From: Marchantia polymorpha subsp. ruderalis
Taxonomy: Eukaryota > Streptophyta > Marchantiopsida > Marchantiales > Marchantiaceae
DNA length: 64,000 nt
Direction of reading: 5' to 3'
NCBI GenBank assembly: GCA_037833965.1
Contig: AP031358.1
Coordinates: 16,810,001 to 16,874,000 of the forward strand
The notes below the pieces were generated by a model, which worked only from the letters and a program-made list of their open reading frames with translations, was not told the origin of the DNA and did no database searches. The number at the start of each line of letters is the position of its first letter. Positions within the stretch are counted from its first letter, which is position 1. The position numbers and the translations under genes are program-made. Below, in pieces: positions 49,200-62,200 of the stretch.

Positions 49200-52100
49200 C
49201 ACAAGTGAGTGAGTGGTTCATACTTTTCCGCTATCTTTCCTTCAAGTTCCGAGTCCGTGTCACGTTGCGCGGATTGATCCCATCGCCCCCACTTGTCCTC
49301 GTTCTCCCATATTTGTGGCCGGGCAAATATGGTGTGCGCTCTCCTCCTCTGCAAACAGAACAACATTGCACATTCATGCCCCATTCGCCGGTGTCTTGCA
49401 GAGAATTACTTCAAGAACGTCTCACTCGATCGGCTATGGAAGAGAGGTGAGCTGTGTGCGCCTCGTTCGGCTCTCGGGGTCAGTTCCCTCTGACCTCTGC
49501 TGGGCTCTACGCCGCAACGCGGTCGATGTTTTTCTTCCAGGCGTGTGCGATTTTAAGCCACAGAGGGCAACTGAGCTTACCCTGGGCACGGGCGGATGAT
49601 AGCACACTGGGTGCACCATCTTCGGAAGCTTGGGGAGGTACCAGCACTGCAGCCTTCTGAGCTCCGGGAGCATGTGATATCGCGGGAGCGTGCATAAGTT
49701 GTTCAGGGCAAAGTGACCTTCTTCTCTGGTGAATTTCACGTACAATTGCGGTCCATCTATGCGCCACCTCTTCCGAGGCTTCATCGTTAGCGTGCCGGGA
49801 TCTTTGATTTCTTTGAAAACCCATTCTCGAGCCTCGCGTGCCTGCATGCGGACGTCATGAGTTTCAGTGAAAGGTTTCGAGTCGGTATCCGTTTATTGTA
49901 GAGGTCTGATGCTCGTTGCCATCCGAAGCATCACCGATTTGACGACCTCTTCCAGCAAGCTCGCTCCAAATCCCCACTCGATCCTGGAGGCACGGGAGAG
50001 AAAGAGAGGGAGCAAGGCTTACTCTCTGGGACAATCCGGGCATAACTTTCTCGTGCATGTCGTAATTTAGACTCTCACCGCGACGGCCAGGCCTCTGCTG
50101 CATAATATTAGGCTCCATCTTTTCTTCAAGATCTTGTTTCTCTGTCAAATGTCGGCCTTCGCTCGAACATCAACTCAACCCCTTTGGAGTCGCGGTTCCA
50201 TATCTCGGCCCGCGTTCACCAAGATTGCAAAAATGGCTGTCAGGAAGTCAAAAGGGCCGCGCATATTGCAGCAACTGTCGCGCGACTATCCTCCTCATCT
50301 CGAATGCCGATGAATGCTCGTCTCGCGTCGCTGCAGTTGGACAGCGCAATCGGCCGTGCTTTGCTTTGTCCGTGGATGATCTCCTTCTCTTCCTCGTGTG
50401 CGCCTTTCCAGCATTCTCGCTTTGCAGTTACTGTCGGCCGTGCTCTCACTAGTCCACAATCATCGCCACCGCAGGGCGGCCAGTGGGTCGGGCGCTGTCG
50501 ATCATGATTGATCTGGAATCTGCAGATTATGACGCAGTCGGACTCGTAAGCCAAGGAAAATCTGGAGAAGAAGCAGGTGCGTGCTTTCTCGGCGAGAAAT
50601 GTCGAGGTATGATCATGTTTCTGAGATCGAGGAACTATGAATTGGAGTGTGTGAGTGGGACACCCACAGAGGGTTATGAGGACGTGGCCTGATCGCAATC
50701 TTAACATCGAATGGTTTATAAATCACCATCATTTGAGGTCCAATGATCACCATAAGTCACTCAGTTGTGAGAACTTTTATCTGCTCTTCGAATGCTTTTC
50801 TTTCCACTTGGGCCCCTTCCTTCTTTATGAACGTGACTTCGAAATGGACTTTTATTCATTCACCTCCCATTGCCAGACAAGGAAACCACCGATGAAAAAT
50901 TGTCTACCCGCTTTCACGCTCCTTCAAGATCCAAGTCCAACAACAGGTGTCGATAATCCTCCACATATATCTCAATAAGCTTGCATCCATTTGAAGTTTC
51001 AGGATCTTAGCACTCACGAAGGGTCTTTGGAAGGCCAGTGGAACAGCATGCAGGAGTATCTACTATGTCGCAGCAAAGGCAGTGTTTACTGTTTTATTGT
51101 TCATCATTGGTGCCTATAACTGATTCCAACCAAACATACACGTTTTGTTTATCATTTGGAGGATATTTAGACAGGCTATTGTCTCGGACGCTGGAATTCG
51201 GGTTTGAACCCGGCTGGAAGTATCTATTTAATCTTGTGTTTCCTCGTGTTTTGTTCATCTGGAATAATAACATCTGGAATCCACATGTCACCGATATCTG
51301 TATTTCAGGTATCATGAGTGAAGTTTCATTCGACTTTTCTATCTAGAAAACATTCCTCTCAGTTCTATTTAAAGTCGGGGGGCATATTATTGAACCAAGC
51401 CCTAAGTACATTAGTCATGTCAGAACACGTCGGACTGTGAGAAATCAGGACCAGGTCACGAAATATTGCTCACATTGCCGAATTATGTAACAAGCTCAGT
51501 GGAGCACGTATGCGAGAAAAACTGTGAGAATCGGCCATTGGCACCTGGTTGACATGCACGTGGAATCATTCGACTCCCTCCCCGCTCGGTCTCATACCAG
51601 TTGTAAGAAAAGAGCACGCATCGAGTCCTTGTCCAGTTCACACGCGTGTGTTCAGTTATTTGTTCAGTCTTCTGTTTCTTTCACCTCACATGCAAGGCAC
51701 TGCTGTCTGTCATTTTCATGTGGCCAAACCAGTCTAAGTAACCTCGTGCATGTCATGAGGAAGCCTCTTGGCCGTCCACCATCGCTGCGCCAGTCGAGGG
51801 CGCGTAAGATTTGTAGAATTGTTTCGAAAGCCGAGGATTGGATCCTGCACGGGGTGTGACAGGGCCGGGCCATGCAGGAATCGGCTACGGAGCAGGTGGT
51901 GAAAATAATCTGTGCTTCGCTCGGGCAATGTTCAAGGCGTTGCGAAAACTTTCTGAACCTTCTGCCATGAATTCTGTTTTCGGATTGGATGCAGAGCGTT
52001 CGTTGAGGAGATAAGTGTTGCCGAGATTCGCTGCCCCGTGTTTCGCTTACAGATCTCGACATGGGAAGAGCGATCGTGCTTTTCTCTTGTCACTATGAAT

Positions 52101-53274
52101 AATTGATGCTTAGTCAACCGCGATTGACGGGAAATTCTACCGTGCGTAGTACAAGAAGAACTCGGGCGTTGCCAGCCTTCACTTTAAATAAATTCTCTCA
52201 GGTAGGGGGGATCAGTGTCATTGCAACGAAACTAATTTCCTCTTCTTGTTGCTCGTCGATACCAAAAACTCGCAGCGTTTCCGCACAGGCTTCAAAGCAA
52301 GTCAATCCGTGGAGATCATTTCACTGCATTGCGCTAACTGTCAGGACTGAAATTTCTGGCCATCTGTAAACCCATTGATGGCAGTGGCTTCTCTCCTCAA
52401 GTGCGATCACATATTTTTGCCGCATACTATTGATCTCGTCTCTGAGGACATCAAGAATACGTTTTCTGTGCTACTTGGGTCCCCTAACATCATAGCGGGG
52501 AGCAACGATGTCGACGTTGCGGTGTCTTCAGTCAATTATTGTTTACAAAACATCTCAAATGGAGTGGATTTGAGTGAAGAAGTGATCCAGTTCTCGAAGA
52601 GGCCTTGGGCGGGGTGTGTGTCTGAGTGTTGCAGTAACCTGCTCGACAGCAGGAGTTCTGAACCACAGCTCAATTCAGACTCCATCTGAGCAGATCGGTG
52701 GATGGTGGGGACTCAACCTTCTCGTCCTGCAAGATTGGTGGAGGAGTCGAGAAGATGGAAAAATGTTTCCATCGTTTTTAAAACAGTACCTCGATATATT
52801 TTGACCTCCAAGCTATCCGCTGCAAAATTCTCGACGTAGTCGCTTAAATGTGGCTCGGATGCAGTTAAAAAGAATAGCCATTCATTGCTGGATATACTCC
52901 GTTATTGGAGAGCACTGACTTCGCTACACGTCCCGGGACAAATCCACCATTCCAGCTTTAAGAAATTTTCTTTAAATTAATTCTCTGTTCACCTCGATCT
53001 TTTCCACACTGGCAGCTAATAACATATCTTTCTTCCAAACGACATTGAAGACCTCTGCGTTGTTTGTTGGACGAGATCGTTGATTCTTATCTCGGCAATT
53101 CCGACTGCATCTTTCTTTATACGAAAGCTCTAATTTCTCTCCATGTCTATCCTGCGTTCACCAGCCATGAAGGTGTCCATCCTCTGACTGTTATCCTCTG
53201 AGAGAGACCGAGTCGGAACGTCTGTCCTTTTCAATCAACGCGTGTAATCCAAACATCCGGGTTCTAGTTGCAAG
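49200..53274. other. Region between unrecognised minus-strand gene and dynein gene
   Basis: Minus-strand frames at about 49370-49200, 49847-49540 and 50148-49864 may be upstream exons of the gene ending at 47673, but frames compete and splice phases could not be settled. From 50.2 to 52.8 kb, frames up to 155 codons overlap on both strands with no known motif. The last few hundred bases should contain the dynein promoter and leader. Confidence 0.3.
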
Positions 53275-56200
53275 ATGGATCCCAGTGATCCCAAAAAAGA
53301 AGTGATGGGCGACTCGGTTTTAGAGCCCAAGGATTTGAAGGGCCGGATGTACTTGAGCCAGCACCAGAGCTATTCCAAGCACAAGAAGGCCAAAATGTCT
53401 TATACGCCGTCCACGGACAGCTTGAGCGTTTCGCATTCAGTCAGAACCTTCAGTACTGGAAAGCCTTCAACAAGCTCGAGCACTTTGGGCAAAGGTTCAA
53501 CGGAGGGTTCAGGAAAGCGGATGTCCACCTCTCACGGTGAGCGATTCTGCAGCCCACGGTATGCCGTTCCGCCACCAACCACAGCGGAAGAGCAGTACGT
53601 CAGGGAACTCCAGGAGAGCTGGAAACTAGTGCCAGCCGCAAGCCAGAGCTCAGGAGGCATCGTTATTCCCTCAATCAGACGACCAGATTCGTCATCGAGT
53701 AGGAAAAAGACACCCAGCTATCACGAGAATTGGAAAAGGAAGAGAGGAAAGTTTGCTCTTGCAGAGAAGCAAAAGCCGCCCGATTATCCATGGATGCCTT
53801 TTCTAGGTATTGCTCTTGGTTGCAGTTATTTGTTTTCTCGAGGTGGCATGAGTCTTAGGATCAGCTGGCTGTACATATTCCAATTCATGCTCTCCTTTGC
53901 TTCTTGGGATGATTTTGGAAGAGAGGGCAAGTTGCTGGATTCTTGTCACAGCTACAAATTGCCATTTACCGTGATGGCTTCGTCTTCTGAACGTATTTGT
54001 GTTTTCTGTGTGCGAGGAGCTCAGAGCTTCTCAAGCGTCAGCCAAATACCATGGAGTTCATATATCTGCAACCTCCCAAAGTTCCAAAGACGCCTGAATT
54101 CGATCCTTTTGAACTAGAAATAGTGACCTACGGTCAGATAGATAGTCCATACTACTACACGGTGAGCAGCCAAGGAGTCACCCTATTTCGAGATGGTGAT
54201 GCAGGTACGTTCGTTTTGGGCTTTTGCTTTGCTAGGGCCTGAGTGGATTGGACTTGAAGAGTTTTCTCGACTGAAGGTTCATATTATGAAACCCTGCAAT
54301 TTCTGAACGTTGTACAGAATTCACACCATTGGACCAGTGGGAAAGAGGCTACCGTTCCTACAAGTGCATCATTAATCTGAATGTGTTCCGTCAGGTGCGC
54401 GCTTCGTTATATCTTCAAGGACTAGAGATGAGCGGAAATTGAAACTTTGGCTTCACAAAAACCCAATAACCATTCGGTCTCCACCACCCATACAACTGAT
54501 ATACGTGGCTCGTGTTTGGCAGTACAAATATTGGAAAAGTTGGAAGGTATGGAAGCACCACGTCAGGAGAAAAAAGAAGAAGATCTCAGTGGAACTATTG
54601 CTGAAGCTACTTTTCACCTGTAATGTGATATTTGCAGCTGTTCTTTTGCAGATCCGCAAGGTAAGAAGATTTCGGAGCAAGTCCCAAGTCGGTAGTCTTC
54701 TTAGCCAGAGCACTATTTTCTTTCTCGGTATAAACTGTTCAGGCTAGTTGTCACTGTACTTGCTCTTGGATTTGAAAGATTTTTTGATATTTTCTGCAGA
54801 TGTGTGTCGATTTGTGGACAGTGAGATTCCTCCGGCTTGACACAGGAGAAATTTACACGCTGGACAAATTCATGACCGTCCAGGACAGCAGAAGAGTGGA
54901 AAATGCCAAAATCTTATTGGAGGTATCTTCTTCACAAATAGGAGGTTAACGCATACAAATACTAGATGCTTAATTGAAAATCGCTATACAACTCACTCCA
55001 GGTTGAAAACTTGATTACTTACTCCTGTTATCTGTTGTATCGCCCCTTGCAACTTTCTGATTAATTATGTGCAGAAACAAGAGTCAACATGTAGATCAAC
55101 TTTCACCTCTTACATTTGCTGTTGGATTCATGGTCTGAATTTTACATGTTTTTTGCTTCTCTGTATGCTAGAATCCCTGAGTTGGTGGTTATTCTGTGAT
55201 CTCAGTTAACAAATGGGGCAGTCGAAGCTCTACGTGAGTCTTGCATCAGAGCTCTGTCAAAACTGGAGGAGGATTTGTTGGGACGCCGCAAGGACGAGCC
55301 ACAGGATGTTGTGATGAAGGAAGCTATACATAAAGATGATGGAAAGGAGCCAAGTAATCGCAATAAGTTAGCTGGCGTTGCTGCCAGGTGGAAGGCTCAG
55401 AAGGAGAGAGACTCTGAAGAAAAAGAGAGTCAAGAACGCTATACGTATTTGATTGCAGCTGCCAAAAGATCGGAGCAAGTTCGTTTGCAGAATTGTGTCA
55501 GACTCACAGATTATCTCATTTCCGATGCTTTACGAGAAGTTCTTTCGAGCACTTTCAGAGATCTTCTTCATCGCGTAGCTCACAAACCTGCACCAGCTCC
55601 AGAACCTCGGCTATCGACTACAGGAGCGACGCCAACACCTGCAGTTGAAGGAGTAAAAACTACCGTACCAGTGGAGAAAGAGCAAGGAAAGGAAAGAAGG
55701 GCAAGCAAAAGAAATTCAACTTCTCGAAGATCGACAATGGAAAAGAGAGATTCAATTAGTCTTCTGAAGACTGACGAAGAGAAAAAGCTGGATCGTGTTC
55801 AAGTATTTGAGTTAGACCTTGCAATGATTGACGACCACCTGGTGCTGGTGCCGTCTTTCTCCGAGTTCGAGAAAAATGTTCGTCACTATCTTCCTCTGTT
55901 GCTCTGCCTTCTTTGCTATGCTTTCAATCGGACTTCAGACCGTGTGGAATCATGACCCTGCTTCATGTGAACTGGACCTCGTGACTTCTTCCTCATTATC
56001 TCCTTATTCCATCAATTCTACTGCTATAACAGAATTTTTTTTGCGTTGACAAGTCAAATAAGGGGTAAGTTATCAAAGTTTAGGTTATTAATATTGTTCT
56101 CATTAATATATGGGTTCTCAACATACTATGTACTTATACATGGCAGCCAACTTATCAACATATCTCAATATCAATATCTGCTCATCGATAAGAGTAACTC

Positions 56201-59200
56201 GTGTAAAATGTTTTCTGTCCGGTCCTTGATTGGATTCATGAACACTTGCTTTTGCACAGGGTAATTTGATTCACCCATTCCTTTTGCCCTCTACATCTGT
56301 TGAATAGTATACATAAAAGGCCAGGTATTGTACTAAGATATTCACTAAGTCGTTCGTGTAGTCTAAGAATCTTCTTGCGGCTGAATCAGATGCAACTGAC
56401 CATTCCACAGTACCTATTGCACTGTCCAACTCTTAGATCGAGATCTGGATCAAAGGGATGATGGATGTCATTCGATCACTAAGAAGACTCCTCTATCATC
56501 CCGTCTTGGATGGAGTTGTTGACAAAGGAGACTCAGGCCTCGAGAACCTTGCTACCTATCTAGATCTCATCGGAGAAGCTCAGTTCGGAGGTCTCATTGC
56601 CTCTATTAAAGTTTCTATATCACTTGCTTACAAGGTAGACCGACGACTACCATACTGCTGGCACGAGCATTGATTGTCCGCAGTTCTCTTCGTACGTCTG
56701 GATACAATAAAATTAGGGTTGTAGTCAGTGTGCATTAGTATCAAATTCGTCTTCGTCACCCTTCTCCTATTCAGTTTTTTGTTCGACTGTAGAAATACGT
56801 TTGAACCTTCTGAATCTGGATAGTTCTAGCTTGCTCATCATCCTGATTGACATTCGTGCCTTAAAATACCATTTGACACTTTATGAAGCAGTGTAGCACA
56901 ATCATGCTCCTGAATTGTTGAGGCTTTGCATAGTCGTGTAGGATGCAGACAAGAATAAAGTCACTTTCAAGCCTTACGTGGACACGGCCATCAAAAGCAA
57001 ATTCATCTCCAAGCAGAGTATGCGAGATGAGGTCAATGCTCCTATCTTCTGGGGATTTCATGAACTTGACATCTTGTCTTTTTCCCGTAGGATAGTGTTT
57101 ACGCACACGTAGAACTACTATTACAATAGACAATCAATGTGATTACAGTGAACACAAAATGGGCCTCAGATACAGAAATTTTCAGTCAATGTTCTCAAGT
57201 ATCGGAAGTACATCGTATAGAAATGCAGGGCCTAAGTTGTAGTGCTCGAATAATATCTTTCTGTATCTATGCATTTGTGATAAATACATGACAGAAAGTA
57301 GTCTCTAAAGTGAGGATTGGATGCTTTACCCTGACTTCAGGTTCCGGTAGAAAGTTTTAGTGCAGAAAACTGATACTATATATATAATCAGTCTTCTACA
57401 AAGATGACAGACATTGTTTTTCTTTCTCAGATAAAGGCAGGTACACGAGATCTCGAGATGTTCAAAAATGACATTCTCCGTTACAGAACCGAGATAAAAG
57501 AAATCGAGGCTGCACCGAATAGTGCAGATATAGTATGCATCCTTCTTCTTGCTGTGGTTCGATATCACTTTGAAAGTCACCACGTGCGTTCAATCGAATG
57601 TACAATCAGTGGAAATTCAAAACTGAACACTTCTTCGCCTCTATCTTCCAATTTGAGGAGGAGACAGTACAATGACCAACTAGCAATGTTTCTTCACTTG
57701 AACAGGGAATTTTACACATCAACTATGTTAATCTGAAGAAGACTCTTCTACCCTTCCCTCAAGAAGCGCTACAGAACATATATCAGTTACTCCCACAACT
57801 TGCGAATGAGCATTACACGGTAACCTTTCTGGTCAGGCTACACGACTGAGTCTGTGTCGGCGTTTGCCTCAACCCATCGTCGTCATCGCCAATTTTTTTT
57901 GGCAATCGACCAATAGAAATGAATTTGAACCCTGTAAAAGCTCTTTATTTAAGTTGAAGATGTTGTGGTCAACCTTATGCTGGTTTAACTTCCTATGTTT
58001 TCTGACGATATATATTCATCACAGCAGGTCACCTTTTATTTTTGACAACTACTTTATGTAGATAAGTACCAAACCCAGGTTGTCCAGTTACTTCTGAGTA
58101 GCCTGAAGTTTGTTTATGCTCGATGGCTCATACCGATTTCATGTATGCACAAACTAGGTGCAGCACAAGGTATTACTTCTAAATGAGAAGGACTATCTGG
58201 AATGTAGGTGTTTATTAACGAGATACATGCGTCTGAGAAGAAGATGGCCGTCAAACCAACCACAGTAGAAGAGTTTGTGGATATTGCTAATTTTGCGGAG
58301 GTCTGGAAACTTTGACGAGCCTTACCTTGAAAGTTATCTTTGCTTGTATCTAAGCTGAACAAATGCAGATTGCAAATCAGTCAATTTTTAACGTGTTTTG
58401 AAAAGTAGAAAGCAAGGTACCAGGTTTAGATTGACACATTTAGATATATATACTGTTCTGAGCGATAATCTGACAGTAATCCCTCAAATCATGTGGAGCT
58501 GTTACGGGATTTGAGAGTGGCTACTTCAGGCTTTCAGTTAATTGGGTTTAGCGCACCGCTCATAAGGTGAAGTTGTAGGTTCGAGTCATACTAAACCTGA
58601 CATAGAAGTCGTTCCAACAAATGGCAGAGATGTTACAGCTCTAAAGGAATTTCGGATGGAGACTGGAAGAATTGAGCCTTGCTCAATCTTGGATTTTGTC
58701 AAAATTGCAATGCAGGCCTTCCATTCTAAGCTAGATAAACTCGAAATCGAGTTTGATCTCATCCACGACCATTATGCCTTGATGAGAGACCACAACATTC
58801 CGATCCCCGATCTTGAGTATGCTTCCTATTTGATGATGAACAATGACTTTCAAGCCTGTAAAGAGGCTATGGAGATTGTAGAAGAGACAAAGAATGAGAA
58901 CATTAAAAGATTCAGTTCTGACTTGGCTGTAGAAGTTGACAAGCTGAGAAAAGATGTCATCACCATAAGAGAAACAGCTCAGAATCCTATGACTCTTGAT
59001 CCAGGTCCGCGTTACTTTTGAACCAGGTTCCGCTGAAATCTTCAGAGCTTAGAACTATTTTTACAAATGTCTCGTAGTCCTTTCATTTGTCTACCGGCCG
59101 CATGCTTGAACAAAAAATAATACTCGAAGTTTTGTGGATGTCCTTTCAAATAGGAAAATAAATTTTGCTTGTGTATACTTCTAGAAGTACATAGGGTATT

Positions 59201-62200
59201 GATGTATGCATACACTGGTCTTAAGTATCACATGGCCATCGTTTACAAAGTACTGGTTGTACAGGTGTCGTCCGGAACTAGGATCGAGGAGGTTTAAAGC
59301 GTAGAGACTTGAAGGTAATGTACATTCACCCATCTCAGTTTATTGTTTGATTCTGTATGTGCAGATGCTGATCAGGAGGTGGTATTAGAATACATGTCTA
59401 AATTGAATCAGGATGTGACAACCCAAAAGATTGCTGCACAACGTATTGTGATGTACCAGAAGCTGTTTCAAGTAAGAATCGTTTAGTCTCACCATCAATT
59501 ACATTCCAAATCCAAATACTCTCGACAACTTCTTCAAGGGTTTAGAACGTGAATTGCAAAATTGACAAATTAAGCTAAGTCTTGCTGCTTCTTCACATTG
59601 CATTCTCATGTTTGCTACGTGTACGACTTTCCTCTGTCATATGGATAAATTGGAATACCGTAGAGTCGAGATATCTTCTCCGCTTGTCATGTCTCCTTAG
59701 TTATATAGTGTTGTGAAGTAGTCTGTAGATTTTAGGTCTGCAACCATGCACTTTTAGTTCACTTTGTTTCATATGTTCATCATTCGTAAGGTAATCTGCT
59801 TGGTGCTCTGGACTGCGTAATTACTGTTCTCAAGTTGATGTCGCTTTTACTCGTACTCGTCGTTTTCAAGATATCTGAATGTTCGATTTCTTTGATTTCG
59901 CGATTCATCTCCTAACTTCACAAAAAATGTTAGTCACTTCTAACAATTACACTTGACTTGATGTTTGTTTAAGGTGGATGAATCGCGATTTGATGATTTG
60001 TTGCAAGCAGCAGAGGAAGTGGATTTGCGATATTCTTTATGGCAGGGTTTGAAGGAATTGGCTGAAAAGTCAGGTGCTTGGATAGCGACCCATTTTGAAA
60101 GCCTTGATACTCAGGAAGTAGAAGAAGTGGTCAACAGGTAAGTTACAAGATAATGCTAGCGAACTGTGCTGTACTTTTCATTTCGTAAGTTAATGTAACT
60201 AGAATCTCCGACAGGTTATATGCCTAAGAAATTCATGGAACTTCGTTTGCTTTTCTCTGGCCAAGTTAACTCCTGACTTGAGCCTAAATACGTAACTTAG
60301 CAAGGAATATGATAAACAATCGTTCTATGTTAGTTCATATATTATAAGTATTGGGAGGCATGCAGGTCCGCACATCAACGCATCCAGCATCTTTTCAGAT
60401 AGAAATCGATTTGTGCAAAGCTGGTTGTAAGCTTGATGTTAATATTGAGAGCATATTCATTATCCGTCTATCCTTTTCTTTTGACTGATTTTTAGATATG
60501 CCAAGCTCACGGTAAAGCTGGAGAGAGGAATAGTTCCCAATCCAGTGGTGCAAAGACTGAGAAAGCAAGTCGATGATTTACGTTTGTCAGTCCCCGTCAT
60601 GCAAAACATGAGGAATAAATGTCTTAGAGACAGACACTGGAAGAAGATTGAGTTGGAAATCAGTCATAAGGTAAGATGCCTATGTTTCATCTTCAGTTAC
60701 AATGGCAGTTGAGTTACTTCAAGAAGTCGTAGCTGCCAATTGACTTTGTAAGCTCCAAAGCAAAGACGATTGCAAAGTTCATGACATAATCGATGATATT
60801 TTGATTAACTTTGACGTTATCTGGTTGTTTTCCGAAGATCGAAAGGAATGCACAGTTCACTCTAGGAAAGTTGATTGAGTACAATGTTATGGAGTATAAA
60901 GCCGCAATTGCTAACATTTCAAACGAGGCAACACAAGAAGCAGCTTTGGAAGAGCTTATGGAGGGTGTTAAACAGAAGGTAGTAACAAAATCTGATAAGA
61001 TTTAATATTGTCTTTCATATTGATAGTACAAGAAGACATCATATGTGAGAAGTATGAAAGTAATTTGATATGAAGCAAACATGATACTCCAAAGGCAATT
61101 GATAGTTTTCGGGGAACATTTTCCTCTAACAAATTCTCCAGTTCATAGCTTCCTGCATTCAACGCTAATGGATCAGAGATAGCCTTCTCAAATATGACTC
61201 ATGCTTAATCAGTAATCGCATCTGAGATTACTGTGATTAAATGATAAAGTAAGAACCCTTGTTATTGGAGGACACTTTCCTGGTTTTCCCGCACAATATA
61301 TGTAACGAATTGAAATCATTTTCTTTTCCTTATTATTGTAGCGAGATTTGTTACATTTGTGATAAGTTATGAACGATTTCTCTGCTCAAATCATGCAGTG
61401 GAGTACAATTGAGTTTGTCGTTAAGCAGTACAAAGAATTCAAAGATGTCTACGTGCTCGGGGGTGTTGATGATGTGCTATCTGCATTGGAGGATTCAATG
61501 GTTACAATGAATACTGTAACTTCGTCAAGGTTTGTATTTATGACATGGGATTCTCAGTTTCTATACAAGGCCTTCTACTTACAACTCATCGAGACTACTG
61601 GTAGACCAATGATTATAAAGACCACGGTATTTGTTTGTTTTTAAGTTTTTTGCAATAGATATTCAGGTTTTTGAGACTGATTCATCAGCTGCAATCATTT
61701 GAGTATTGCTGCTCTATGTTGTCGGGAGAAATATTTCCAATAATCGATTCTTAGTCTATGAGATTACGTTTCCGTACAAATAATAGTGCTAACACATGTA
61801 TGCCTGTTTCCTATTATTTAGATATGTTGCGGGTATTAAAGGTGAGGTGGATAAAATGGAAGGACAGCTCAAACATTTTGGTAAAACATTGGACCAGTGG
61901 TGTGAATGCCAGAAGCAATGGATGTACCTGGAAAGTATATTCAGTGCTCCTGACATTCAACGACAACTGCCAAACGAGAGCAAGGCGTTCTTTGCCGTGG
62001 ACAAGCAGTTTAAAGATATCATGAAGCGTACCCATGACAGGTACGTGGATAGCAACCAGATTCGTATTTCTGCATGAGTGTTGTGCGGATAATATATTGT
62101 GCACCGGTTCCACTGTCATGCTTGTTCTTATCAACATGTGCTCTGGCTTTACTCTTGGTTCCCGTTTTAGAGAACTACATTCAGTTGCCTCGTTCATTTG

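Noticed and set aside
49148..49200. Tempting donor/acceptor pair linking the upstream block to the 49143 exon
   Set aside because: Frame would be perfect, but the intron would be about 30 nt, so the true junction must differ.
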